Assembly: GCA_016715465.1 (NCBI GenBank)
Contig: JADKAA010000029.1
Span: 744,001-808,000, forward strand
DNA length: 64,000 nucleotides
Reading direction: 5' to 3'
Origin: Saprospiraceae bacterium
GTDB taxonomy: Bacteria; Bacteroidota; Bacteroidia; Chitinophagales; Saprospiraceae
This document shows positions 18,375-26,759 of the stretch, piece after piece. The notes beneath the pieces are model-generated. The model ran no database searches. It had not been told where the DNA came from and saw only the letters and a list, made by a program, of their open reading frames with translations. Positions within the stretch are counted from its first letter, which is position 1. Each line of letters starts with the position of its first letter. Made by a program: the position numbers and the translations under genes.

Positions 18375-21300
18375 ATGAATTCCATTGAAAATCATAAAGA
18401 TCATCCCAACCCCGCCACTTTTGTGCAAGCCATGGACGAGCTCCTTGCCGACCCTGAAATGGCACAAGGCCGTAAAGTATTGCGGGCCTTTGACCTTTTG
18501 ATTGGCATGCTGGATATTTTCATAGAACAGGACACCCTGCGTTTTACTACCCTTTTTGCCAAAATTGCATGGGTAAGCACCCACATCCAACTGCCCTCCA
18601 GATGGACTTTTCTGTTGCAATCCTATCGAAGGGCCGTTGAACGCGATCTGATCGAGGAAGACCATGAAGTTTTTTTTCTGGATTGCGGCCGGGTACTGGT
18701 GCAAATACTTGCAAACTGGCACCCTGGGACTAAGGGAATTACAGATGAGTTGTCGGGCGAGGCTCAGGCTTTTTTTTTCAAAAAGTCAGACGATGTGCTG
18801 TCCTTCAAAAAAACAATGGATGGACTCATGCTTTCGCTGGATGAGGAGCAAAAAACTTTTGTATTTCTGGAAGACCGCGATACGGAAAAGCAGTTGGTGG
18901 TTCGTTTTGACCTGGCAGATCGAAATGAACTATTTACAAACAACCTGTTGAATTGCACCCGGTTTTTACCCTTGCCCATTTCGCTGGTTATGCACGATGT
19001 GGAGGTTTATACCGATGGCAGTCTGGCACCTGCGGGCTTTGTAATCAATCCGGATTATCTCGTCGATGTAACGTCCATTGCTTCTTCCGTGTCGGATCAC
19101 GCCGGTGAACACTGGCTTTATGCCCTGCAAAAGCTCAGTCAGAAAGAAAGCACCGCGGCTATTCTGGTGGGTAATCTGGCCAATGCCATTTTGGATATAA
19201 TCGTCAATGAACCGGAAACTGAGTTTGATGCCATTATTCAACAATTTTTCAAACTCGATCCCCTGCAGTGGTCGCTGCAAACAGACACCGAAGTGCGGGA
19301 TAACGTTCAAAAACTTAGAAATCATTTTGACAACATCCGGAATGTCGTGAGTACTGAGTTGAACAAACAAGGCATCAGCCCTTCTCACATCTACCTTGAA
19401 CCTTCCTTCTATTGCCGCGATTATGGCATGCAGGGCAGGCTTGACTTGTTTCACCAGCACGAAGAAAAACTTCAGGCCGACATCGTGGAACTCAAAAGTT
19501 CAAAACCGTTTATGCCCAATGCTTACGGGCTTACGGAAAGTCATTACTTGCAAACTTTACTGTACGAACTCATCATTCAGTCCACCTATAAAAAACAGTA
19601 CCGAACCAAAAACTATATTTTGTATTCGGCACTTGCACAGGATACTTTGCGGTACGCACCTTTTGTACCAGCCAAACAATACGAACTGATGAAGGCGAGA
19701 AATGAAATCATGCTTATTGATCATGCCCTGGCTTCATCGTCGTCTATGTCCGGAAAAATCACTTCTTTTCTCAAACAACACAATTTTAAGGATCTCAAAG
19801 GATTTGCGGCCACGGATCTCAAAAAATTTGAAGATGCGCTGGCTGCACTGGATGATATCGAGCGGACGTATTACCATCACTTTCTAAGTTTTATTTCCCG
19901 CGAACAAATCCTCGCTAAAGTAGGTGCCTATGGTCCAAATTCAACCAATGGACTTGCCTCCTTATGGTTGGAAAGACCCGAAGAAAAGGTGGAGCGCTTT
20001 GCCATCCTCAATTGTCTGGAAATTACCGTAAACCGCAGCACGGAAACCACCCCTACCCTCGAACTCAGCATGACGGCACAAAGCGCGCGGCTGTCCTATT
20101 TCAGGCGAGGCGATGTGGTGGTGCTTTACCCGCACTCCTCCGACATAAGACAAGTGTTGCACCACCAGGTATTCAAATGCAGCATCATTGGACTGGATGC
20201 GGATCATGTAATTTTAAGGTTAAGGAGTCCACAAAAAAACCAACACATCTTTGCAAATACCAAACTATGGAACCTTGAACAGGATGTGTTGGATGGTTCT
20301 TTCCGGCACATGTATAAAAACATGGCCATGTTCATCGGTGCACCCCTGGAAAAAAGGCGGTTGCTGCTGGGCAGAAGCCGTCCGGAGATCTACAAAGAAC
20401 AGCCGCTGAGCCGACTCTCCGACGACTTAACCCCGGAACAAAAAAACATCATTTCAAAAATATACGGATGTAAAGATTACTTCCTGTTGTGGGGACCTCC
20501 CGGTACGGGAAAAACGAGCATGGTCATCAAACATGCAACGCGTTTGTTATATGAAACTACGGATGAGCGCATCCTGCTGCTCGCTTACACCAATCGCGCC
20601 GTAGATGAGATCAATGAAGCCTTGGTCGAAGAGGGACTGGGTGACAAACTCACCCGGATTGGCAGTTCATTTGCCATTCATCCCAAATACACCCCTTACT
20701 TGCTGAATGAACAAATAGCCGGCATGGCTACCCGAAAGGAGATGGTTCACCACTTAAAGGGCACCCGTATCTTTATATCCACAGTCTCTTCGTTTATGGG
20801 CAAATTGCCTTTGATGGACCTCATCTCCTTTGACACGGTGATTATAGATGAAGCCAGTCAAATCCTGGAGCCCATGCTCAATGGTTTGTTGACCCGGTTT
20901 AAGCGGTTTATCCTTATAGGTGATCACAAACAATTGCCTGCGGTCGTCACTCAGACCCATGCCGAGAGCCGGGTTGCCGATGGAGAGCTCAATGCACTGG
21001 GTTTTACTGACAAACGCACATCCTTATTCGAACGCCTGTATCATCAATGCAGGACAAATGACTGGTTTCACAGCTGGGCCATCCTGTCGCATCAGGGCCG
21101 GATGCACCAGGAGATCATGCAATTTGTCAACCTCCACTTTTACGAAAACAAATTGAAGGCGATCCCAACCCTGGATCGGTTGAGTGCCACCTATTTTCTG
21201 AAGGGGAACAACCCACTTCAGGATTTGCTGGGCAGGCATCGAATGTTGTACTTCCCTACGCCAACTGGTAAAAAATACCAGTTTAAAACCAATGAAGACG

Positions 21301-21737
21301 AAGCGGAGTTGGTGGTGACCATTATCCGGGAGTTGGTGGCCATGTTTCAAAACGCCGGCAAGCGTATTACAGAAGAAACCATTGGCATAATTACGCCTTA
21401 CCGGGCCCAGATTGCCCTTATCCGGTCAAAGCTGGGCAATGAACATCCCATACAAATAGACACCGTAGAGCGCTTCCAGGGCGGCGCCAAGGACATTATT
21501 ATCCTCAGCCTGGTCACCAACCGGTTGTCGCAGCTTCAAACACTGGTATCGGCGTCTGTCGAAGGCGTAGACCGTAAGTTGAACGTAGCCCTGACGCGGG
21601 CCAGGGAACAATTGATCGTGATTGGCAACCGGGAGATATTGGAAACAAATCCGACTTACAGGTCGTTGTTGGAGGCATCCAAGGAAATTAGAGACCAGGG
21701 ACAAGGGACCAGGAGTGAGCGTACGGTTTCTCCGTAG
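18375..21737 (+). CDS. Dna2-like nuclease-helicase (PD-(D/E)XK nuclease + superfamily 1 helicase)
   Basis: A 1120-residue protein. A PD-(D/E)XK nuclease core lies near residues 340-400: CRDYGMQGRLDLF (Asp about 353) followed by ADIVELKSSK (the E-x-K pair about 373-375), as in Dna2 and RecB-type nucleases. The C-terminal half is a superfamily 1B helicase: Walker A GPPGTGKTS (about 707), AYTNRAVDEI (motif Ia), IIDEAS (Walker B, about 823), GDHKQLPAV (motif III), TVERFQGGAKDIIILS (motif V) and NVALTRAREQLIVIGN (motif VI). I see no clear four-cysteine iron-sulfur cluster flanking the nuclease, unlike eukaryotic Dna2. By family it should act on DNA ends or flaps in replication, repair or defence. 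The last residues (about RSERTVSP) and the stop codon are encoded by a dispersed hairpin repeat, so the tail is probably acquired. Confidence 0.85.
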   Translation: MNSIENHKDHPNPATFVQAMDELLADPEMAQGRKVLRAFDLLIGMLDIFIEQDTLRFTTLFAKIAWVSTHIQLPSRWTFLLQSYRRAVERDLIEEDHEVFFLDCGRVLVQILANWHPGTKGITDELSGEAQAFFFKKSDDVLSFKKTMDGLMLSLDEEQKTFVFLEDRDTEKQLVVRFDLADRNELFTNNLLNCTRFLPLPISLVMHDVEVYTDGSLAPAGFVINPDYLVDVTSIASSVSDHAGEHWLYALQKLSQKESTAAILVGNLANAILDIIVNEPETEFDAIIQQFFKLDPLQWSLQTDTEVRDNVQKLRNHFDNIRNVVSTELNKQGISPSHIYLEPSFYCRDYGMQGRLDLFHQHEEKLQADIVELKSSKPFMPNAYGLTESHYLQTLLYELIIQSTYKKQYRTKNYILYSALAQDTLRYAPFVPAKQYELMKARNEIMLIDHALASSSSMSGKITSFLKQHNFKDLKGFAATDLKKFEDALAALDDIERTYYHHFLSFISREQILAKVGAYGPNSTNGLASLWLERPEEKVERFAILNCLEITVNRSTETTPTLELSMTAQSARLSYFRRGDVVVLYPHSSDIRQVLHHQVFKCSIIGLDADHVILRLRSPQKNQHIFANTKLWNLEQDVLDGSFRHMYKNMAMFIGAPLEKRRLLLGRSRPEIYKEQPLSRLSDDLTPEQKNIISKIYGCKDYFLLWGPPGTGKTSMVIKHATRLLYETTDERILLLAYTNRAVDEINEALVEEGLGDKLTRIGSSFAIHPKYTPYLLNEQIAGMATRKEMVHHLKGTRIFISTVSSFMGKLPLMDLISFDTVIIDEASQILEPMLNGLLTRFKRFILIGDHKQLPAVVTQTHAESRVADGELNALGFTDKRTSLFERLYHQCRTNDWFHSWAILSHQGRMHQEIMQFVNLHFYENKLKAIPTLDRLSATYFLKGNNPLQDLLGRHRMLYFPTPTGKKYQFKTNEDEAELVVTIIRELVAMFQNAGKRITEETIGIITPYRAQIALIRSKLGNEHPIQIDTVERFQGGAKDIIILSLVTNRLSQLQTLVSASVEGVDRKLNVALTRAREQLIVIGNREILETNPTYRSLLEASKEIRDQGQGTRSERTVSP

Positions 21738-21800
21738 GTGATACAAATGAGCGGCAGCTCATTTTAGTAAGGGAACCGCGCGATGCTGCGCGGCATTGAC
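21723..21800 (+). repeat. Dispersed multi-hairpin repeat R1, copy A
   Basis: Three successive palindromes: an imperfect one around 21729-21741 holding the helicase stop codon (TAG at 21735-21737); a clean one at 21745-21764 (AAATGAGC/GCTCATTT, loop GGCA); and a third at 21776-21793 (CCGCGC/GCGCGG). The same order occurs at 58691-58776, and the first two at 58847-58892, with different arm sequences. The second hairpin with its short T-run could also act as a transcription terminator for the helicase gene. Confidence 0.75.
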
Positions 21801-22420
21801 AAGCTCCTTTAAGATTAACCTCAGGTGGACAGGCCTGTCAAACTGGAGTTAGCCAGATAGATGTGAGGACTGTCTAACTCGCGTTAGCCAAGTTGATTGC
21901 CCGGAACACACCAAATTGGATGAGGAATACCAAAATATTTCAACACTTTACCATGCTATGCGCAATGGCGCATAGTTCATGCCTAAATTAAGCCACCGGC
22001 TTAATTTTTAACGTCACTCATACGCAGAACTCGCAGAAGAGATTGCATCCTCACTTCATATCCCTTAAAAGGAATTTACTCAACTTAATTAAATGGTCCA
22101 ATCCATCTGGCTGCGCCAGTTAGACAGGTTCGCTGAAAACGCTGAGGATGAAAAATAACTTCAGCGAATTCGGCGAATGTGACATAACCAAAAACATAGA
22201 AAAATTTTATTTTCAAATCATTTATAAATGGTCGGACTATGTTTCAGCGTTTTCAGCGGGAAAAACGCCCATCGAAGAGGCAACCCATTGTCGGCCTTTC
22301 TAACTGCGTTTAGCCAAGTAGGTTGCCGGTGACCGGTTGCTCGGTTGCTCGGTTGCTCGGTTAACGGTGCGGAGTAACCCGTAACCAATAACCAGCACGA
22401 ATTTAAGTTATGATTTAACC
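21801..22420. repeat. Repeat-rich gene-free region 1
   Basis: No gene is visible in this ~620-base stretch. It carries short repeats shared with the gap at 58452-59159. R2 (consensus about GGCCTGTC-N2-ACTGGCGTTAGCCAG) occurs at 21832-21858 and 21870-21893 (+), 22105-22128 (-) and 22293-22319 (+). R3 (TTCAGCG-N2-TTCAGCGGG-like) occurs at 22129-22146 (-), 22160-22177 (+) and 22242-22261 (+). A CGCAGAA-N2-CGCAGA pair lies at 22023-22037. A simple tandem of an 8-mer (GGTTGCTC, three copies plus half) lies at 22335-22362. No transposase gene or long terminal inverted repeat was found. Confidence 0.7.
22335..22362 (+). repeat. 8-bp tandem repeat
   Basis: Three exact copies of GGTTGCTC plus GGTT, in the gene-free gap downstream of rplQ. 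It is too short and spacer-free to be a CRISPR array. Confidence 0.85.
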
Positions 22421-22456
22421 AAAAAAAAACGGGCAGCTATCCGGAGATAACTGCCC
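22421..22456 (-). terminator. Rho-independent terminator of the ribosomal (alpha) operon
   Basis: A stem GGGCAG/CTGCCC (22431-22436 with 22451-22456) is extended by four inner pairs around a CGGA loop and followed on the minus strand by nine T residues (22421-22429). It lies 27 bases after the rplQ stop. Confidence 0.92.
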
Positions 22457-22483
22457 ATATTTATATACTCTACTCTTCGAAAC

Positions 22484-22981
22484 TTATGCTGTCGGTTCTT
22501 CAGTACTTTCTGCTGCAGGTGTTGCAGTTTCTGTCTGAAATTCGGCAGTGGTTGTAGCTTTTGCCCTTCCCCTTCTTACCTTTTTCTTGGCGGCAGTGGA
22601 AGCCGGCTTGGATGTGTACACATCATTGAAGTCTACAAATTCGATCATGGCTGTTTCAGCACCGTCACCTTTACGGAAACCGGTTTTGATGATCCGAAGA
22701 TAGCCACCTGGTCTGTCTGCAACTTTAGGGCCGATGGTGTTGAAAATTTCACTTACGGCATCATTGTTTTGAAGGTAAGCAAAAACGGTCCTTCGGGAAT
22801 GCTGGGTATTGTCTTTTGCCTTGGTAACGAGTGGTTCCAAAAATACCCTTAAAGCCTTGGCTTTTGCGAGTGTGGTGTTGATCCTTTTGTGTTCGATCAA
22901 CGAAATGGACAGGTTTTTAAAGAGGGCTACTCTGTGGCCTTTCTTCCTGCCAAGGTTGTTTGTTTTAACTCCGTGTCTCAT
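22484..22981 (-). CDS. rplQ: 50S ribosomal protein L17
   Basis: 165 residues. The conserved L17 core (MRHGVKTNNLGRKKGHRVAL at the start, about 115 residues) is followed by a ~45-residue low-complexity tail rich in A, T, K and R. L17 sits at the exit of the peptide tunnel on the large subunit. It is the last gene of the alpha operon, 101 bases after rpoA, and is followed by a strong terminator. Confidence 0.97.
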   Translation of the reverse strand: MRHGVKTNNLGRKKGHRVALFKNLSISLIEHKRINTTLAKAKALRVFLEPLVTKAKDNTQHSRRTVFAYLQNNDAVSEIFNTIGPKVADRPGGYLRIIKTGFRKGDGAETAMIEFVDFNDVYTSKPASTAAKKKVRRGRAKATTTAEFQTETATPAAESTEEPTA

Positions 22982-23082
22982 TTGACGTTAATTTGCATCA
23001 CTTGTGGTTTCCGCTTTATGGCCTAAACGCTAAAACCTGGGTTAATGCGGTTATTTAATGATAATCCTTTGGGCCAAATCGA

Positions 23083-24081
23083 TTATTCTTCGTCGAGCTT
23101 ATATTTGCTCAGGTCCATACCAAAGGTAAGTCCCTTCATTTGCAATAATTCTTCTATTTCCACGAGTGACTTCTTACCAAAGTTTCTGAATTTCAGCAAC
23201 TCGTGTGTATCGAACTTCACCATTTCTCCAAGGGTATTGATCTTGGCCGCTTTCAGACAGTTGTAAGCCCTTACGGAAAGATCCAGGTCTTCCAGTGATG
23301 TCCTGAGCAGTTTTCTCATGTGTAGGATGTGCTCGTCCACGATGTTGTCTTCCCTGCTGGCAGAATCGTTGAAGGTGATGTTTTCATCTGTAATCAACAT
23401 CAGGTGCTGGATCATGATCCTGGAAGCTTCCTTTAGGGCTTCTTCCGGATGAATGGTACCGTCTGTTTTGATGTCGATGGTCAGTTTTTCGTAGTCGGTA
23501 CGCTGCTCAACCCTGGTATTTTCAACTTTGTAAGCTACTTTTTTAATCGGGGTATAGATGGCATCAATCGGAATAACGCCGATGGGTGCATCTTTGGGCA
23601 GGTTGTCATCGGCAGGAACATAGCCCCTTCCTTTGGTTACAGTCAATTCCAATTCAAGGGTAACAGATGGCTCCATGGTGCAAATGTGCAAGTCAGGATT
23701 CATTACCTTAAAAATATTATTGTAGGTCTCTATGTCACCAGCCCTGAAAGTATCCTTTCCGGAAACGGTGATGTAAATTTTTTCTTCTGAACTTGTATTG
23801 TCTGTCATTACAGGTTTCAGACGGATCTGCTTAAGATTCAAAACAATGTCGACAATGTCTTCGACTACGCCTTTTATGGAAGCAAACTCGTGGTCAACCC
23901 CACCGATTCGCACTGCAGAAATAGCAAAACCCTCCAGGGAAGAAAGCAATATTCTTCTCAGGGAGTTTCCTATTGTCTGGCCAAAGCCCGGCTCAAGAGG
24001 TTTGAATTCAAAGATGCCTTCAAAATCATCTGCTTTTTGCAATCTAATTTTATCTGGCTTTTGAAAATTCAGGATACTCAT
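23083..24081 (-). CDS. rpoA: DNA-directed RNA polymerase alpha subunit
   Basis: 332 residues from the ATG at 24081 (MSILNFQKPDKI); the frame extends to 24123, but that part has no homology and overlaps the rpsD spacer. The N-terminal domain (about 1-230) carries the dimerisation and beta-binding segment LEPGFGQTIGNSLRRILLSSL. The C-terminal domain carries the promoter UP-element and activator-binding helices (TSLEDLDLSVRAYNCLK and RNFGKKSLVEIEELL). Its place between rpsD and rplQ is the standard alpha-operon order. Confidence 0.97.
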   Translation of the reverse strand: MSILNFQKPDKIRLQKADDFEGIFEFKPLEPGFGQTIGNSLRRILLSSLEGFAISAVRIGGVDHEFASIKGVVEDIVDIVLNLKQIRLKPVMTDNTSSEEKIYITVSGKDTFRAGDIETYNNIFKVMNPDLHICTMEPSVTLELELTVTKGRGYVPADDNLPKDAPIGVIPIDAIYTPIKKVAYKVENTRVEQRTDYEKLTIDIKTDGTIHPEEALKEASRIMIQHLMLITDENITFNDSASREDNIVDEHILHMRKLLRTSLEDLDLSVRAYNCLKAAKINTLGEMVKFDTHELLKFRNFGKKSLVEIEELLQMKGLTFGMDLSKYKLDEE

Positions 24082-24147
24082 GTATGTCAATGATTTAACG
24101 TGATACAAAAGGCAAGCTGCCATTGAAACAAAGGCAGCTTATATTTA

Positions 24148-24759
24148 TTATTTGGAGTATAATTCCACGATCAATTGTTCGTTGATCTTTTCCGGAATTC
24201 GCTCTCTTTCCGGATAGTCGATGAATTTTCCTTCCATCCTTTCCGGATTCCATTCAATCCAGGCAAAATTTTTGCTGTCGGTCTTTTTCCCAACGCTACT
24301 TTTGATAAAATCCAGTCCCCTTGACTTACCTCTTACAGAAATAACGTCTCCCGGTCTGAGCAGGAAAGATGGGATATTGGTCAATACACCGTTTACCAGG
24401 ACGTGTTTGTGTCCAACCAGTTGTCTAGCCGCTTTACGGGTTGGAGCCACTCCCATTCTAAAGAGGGTGTTGTCCAATCTTGACTCCAGTAACTGGAGCA
24501 GGATTTCACCGGTTACACCGTGCTTGCTGCTCGCCTTTTCAAAAAGGTTTCTGAACTGTCTTTCCAACAGACCATAGGTGTACTTGGCTTTTTGCTTTTC
24601 CATGAGCTGTACGGCGTAGTCAGACATCTGCTTTCTCTTCTTAGCCATACCATGTTGGCCTGGCGGAAACTTTCGCTTTTCGTAAGACTTATCGTAACCG
24701 TAGATCGGTTCTCCGAATGCTCTGGCTTTTTTAGTAGTTGGTCCAGTATATCTAGCCAT
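24148..24759 (-). CDS. rpsD: 30S ribosomal protein S4
   Basis: 203 residues. The RNA-binding S4 domain is visible (RLDNTLFRMGVAPTRKAARQ). The N-terminal region lacks the Cys residues of the zinc-binding form, so this is the zinc-free type. S4 is a primary 16S rRNA binding protein, and in many bacteria it represses its own operon. It follows rpsK by 21 bases. Confidence 0.97.
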   Translation of the reverse strand: MARYTGPTTKKARAFGEPIYGYDKSYEKRKFPPGQHGMAKKRKQMSDYAVQLMEKQKAKYTYGLLERQFRNLFEKASSKHGVTGEILLQLLESRLDNTLFRMGVAPTRKAARQLVGHKHVLVNGVLTNIPSFLLRPGDVISVRGKSRGLDFIKSSVGKKTDSKNFAWIEWNPERMEGKFIDYPERERIPEKINEQLIVELYSK

Positions 24760-24780
24760 TAAACTTTTTTTATGCTTTAA

Positions 24781-25167
24781 TTAAACTCTTCTTTTCTTAG
24801 GAGGACGACAACCGTTGTGTGGAATGGGGGTTACGTCTTTGATTCTGGTGACCTTGATGCCGGCGGTATCAATTGCCCTGATCGCAGATTCCCTTCCGGC
24901 TCCCGGTCCTTTTACAAATACTTCCACATGCTTCAATCCCGCTTCCAGTGCTGTCTGTGCAGCAGACTGAGCTGCCAATTGGGCTGCGTATGGTGTGTTT
25001 TTCTTTGAACCCCTGAATCCGGCCTTACCTGCAGAACCCCAGGAAATTACTTGTCCCTGGTTGTTGCAAATTGATATGATGATGTTGTTAAAGCTTGCCT
25101 GAATATACACCAACCCGTCAGGACTGATGGCTACATTACGCTTTTTAACCTTTTTACCTTTTGCCAT
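24781..25167 (-). CDS. rpsK: 30S ribosomal protein S11
   Basis: 128 residues, full length, ending HNGCRPPKKRRV. The family core around ISWGSAGKAGFRGSKK is intact. It is part of the platform of the small subunit, next to the mRNA exit. Six bases separate it from rpsM. Confidence 0.97.
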   Translation of the reverse strand: MAKGKKVKKRNVAISPDGLVYIQASFNNIIISICNNQGQVISWGSAGKAGFRGSKKNTPYAAQLAAQSAAQTALEAGLKHVEVFVKGPGAGRESAIRAIDTAGIKVTRIKDVTPIPHNGCRPPKKRRV

Positions 25168-25173
25168 TATTTA

Positions 25174-25551
25174 CTATTTAGTTGCTTTCTTTTTATTTGC
25201 TACTGTCTTCTTCTTACCTTTTCTTGTCCTCGCGTTGGTTTTGGTACTCTGACCCCTTACCGGAAGTCCCTTCCTGTGCCTCAATCCCCTGTAAGAAACA
25301 ATATCCATCAGGCGTTTGATGTTCATCTGGACTTCACTCCTCAATTCCCCTTCAACCTTGAAGTTGTCCTGAACCATTTTGGAGATAAATTTAATGTTGT
25401 CATCCGACCAATCAGAAACCTTTGTGTCTTCACTCACGCCGGCAGCCTCCAGTATGGCAGATGCAGAACTCCTGCCAATGCCGAAGATATAGGTCAGACC
25501 TATAACGCCCCTTTTGTTTTTTGGTAAATCAATTCCCGCAATACGTGCCAT
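25174..25551 (-). CDS. rpsM: 30S ribosomal protein S13
   Basis: 125 residues. MARIAGIDLPKNKRGVIGLT opens the helix-two-turn-helix region, and the basic C-terminus (GLPVRGQSTKTNARTRKGKK) contacts the P-site tRNA. The head protein bridges to the large subunit. It lies 14 bases after rpmJ. Confidence 0.97.
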   Translation of the reverse strand: MARIAGIDLPKNKRGVIGLTYIFGIGRSSASAILEAAGVSEDTKVSDWSDDNIKFISKMVQDNFKVEGELRSEVQMNIKRLMDIVSYRGLRHRKGLPVRGQSTKTNARTRKGKKKTVANKKKATK

Positions 25552-25565
25552 ATGCTATACTGTTT

Positions 25566-25682
25566 TTAACCCTGACGTTGTTTAAACTTGGGATTCTTTT
25601 TATTGATAATATAAATCTTTCCTTTTCTCCTAACGATCTTACAGTCTTCAGATCGCTTTTTAACGGCTGCTCTTACTTTCAT
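25566..25682 (-). CDS. rpmJ: 50S ribosomal protein L36 (zinc-free form)
   Basis: A 38-residue ORF, MKVRAAVKKRSEDCKIVRR to NPKFKQRQG, found by direct translation. It has the L36 start and end, but only one cysteine remains of the usual zinc-binding C-x2-C ... C ... H set, so this is the zinc-independent type. It sits in the classic place between infA and rpsM. Confidence 0.95.
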   Translation of the reverse strand: MKVRAAVKKRSEDCKIVRRKGKIYIINKKNPKFKQRQG

Positions 25683-25699
25683 GTTTATTAAATTTCAGC

Positions 25700-25918
25700 T
25701 TATTTATACCTATATGTAATACGCCCTCTTGACAAATCATATGGGGACATTTCGACAGAGACCTTGTCTCCCGGTAATATCCTGATGTAATTCATCCTCA
25801 TCTTTCCTGAGATGGTGGCGATAATTAAATGTTCATTTTCAAGTCTGACCCTGAACATGGCATTTGAAAGTGCTTCTTCTATAATTCCGTCTAGTTTAAT
25901 TAAGTTTTTGGAACTCAT
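25700..25918 (-). CDS. infA: Translation initiation factor IF-1
   Basis: 72 residues, a single OB-fold: IKLDGIIEEALSNAMFRVRLENEH, then ISGKMRMNYIRILPGDKVSVEMSPYDLSRGRITYRYK. IF-1 blocks the A site during initiation. It follows map by 23 bases. The spacer contains a weak TATTTGC sequence that could be a minor promoter. Confidence 0.97.
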   Translation of the reverse strand: MSSKNLIKLDGIIEEALSNAMFRVRLENEHLIIATISGKMRMNYIRILPGDKVSVEMSPYDLSRGRITYRYK

Positions 25919-25941
25919 TTTTTGAATTGGAGTGCAAATAT

Positions 25942-26751
25942 CTAAAAATTTATTGATACATCTGTCAAAAATTCATTATTTTTTACAGAATTCTCTATAA
26001 ATGAATGATCTGAGAGTATGTCTGCCTTACCCTTTCGTATGGCAATGTTGTGTTCATAATGGGCAGAAGGAAGCTTATCAAAACTGGAAATCGTCCAACC
26101 GTCTTTACTTTGGGACACCTTTTTGGTGCCCAGATTGACCATTGGTTCGATGGCGATGACCAATCCTTCCTTCAAAAGGACGCCCTGGCCACGCTTTCCA
26201 AAATTACTCACTTCCGGATCCTCATGGAGGCTTCTGCCCAAGCCATGACCAACCAGTTCCCTTACCACGCCATACCGATGTTTCACCTCGGCATGCTGCT
26301 GAATGGCATAACCAATGTCTCCTACCCTTTTTCCGGCCGTAGCCTCCTCGATACCCAAATAAAGGGATTCTTTGGTCACCTGGCAAAGTTTGATGACCCT
26401 GGGATCAACATCTTTGAGGATAAAGGTAAAGGCCACATCGCCATAAAAACTGTTCTTTAATACTCCGCAATCCACGGAAATTATATCAGTGCTTTCAAAT
26501 GGCCTGTCTGTTGGAAGGCCGTGAACTACCTGTTCGTTAACAGATATACACAATGTACCTGGAAAACCCCGGTAACCTTTAAAGCCGGGAACTGCCCCAT
26601 GGTCGCGGATGTATTCCTCGGCTATTTTATCGAGAGCCAGACCAGTCTGACCCGGTTTTATGTGGCCTGACAGTTCCGCAAGGGTCCTGCACACCAACAA
26701 ACTGCTCTCCCTGATTAATTCAATATCATCATTGGTTTTATAGATCATCAT
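25942..26751 (-). CDS. map: Methionine aminopeptidase, type I
   Basis: 269 residues. It removes the initiator methionine from new proteins. The five metal ligands of the pita-bread fold are in place: Asp in SVDCG, Asp in FYGDVAF, His in GHGLGRSLHEDP, Glu in AIEPM and a C-terminal Glu. ATG codons 1 and 2 are adjacent, so the start may be either. It lies eight bases after secY, as in the standard spc operon of this phylum. Confidence 0.96.
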   Translation of the reverse strand: MMIYKTNDDIELIRESSLLVCRTLAELSGHIKPGQTGLALDKIAEEYIRDHGAVPGFKGYRGFPGTLCISVNEQVVHGLPTDRPFESTDIISVDCGVLKNSFYGDVAFTFILKDVDPRVIKLCQVTKESLYLGIEEATAGKRVGDIGYAIQQHAEVKHRYGVVRELVGHGLGRSLHEDPEVSNFGKRGQGVLLKEGLVIAIEPMVNLGTKKVSQSKDGWTISSFDKLPSAHYEHNIAIRKGKADILSDHSFIENSVKNNEFLTDVSINF

Positions 26752-26759
26752 CTATAAAA

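Noticed and set aside
22335..22362. Tandem 8-mers that might suggest a CRISPR array
   Set aside because: The units are 8 bases with no spacers, only three and a half copies, and no cas gene is near.
21723..22420. Insertion sequence in the repeat-rich gap
   Set aside because: No transposase ORF, no long terminal inverted repeats and no target duplication could be found; the elements are short palindromes.
24082..24123. N-terminal extension of RpoA
   Set aside because: The 14 extra residues match nothing in the alpha subunit; MSILNFQKP is the usual start.
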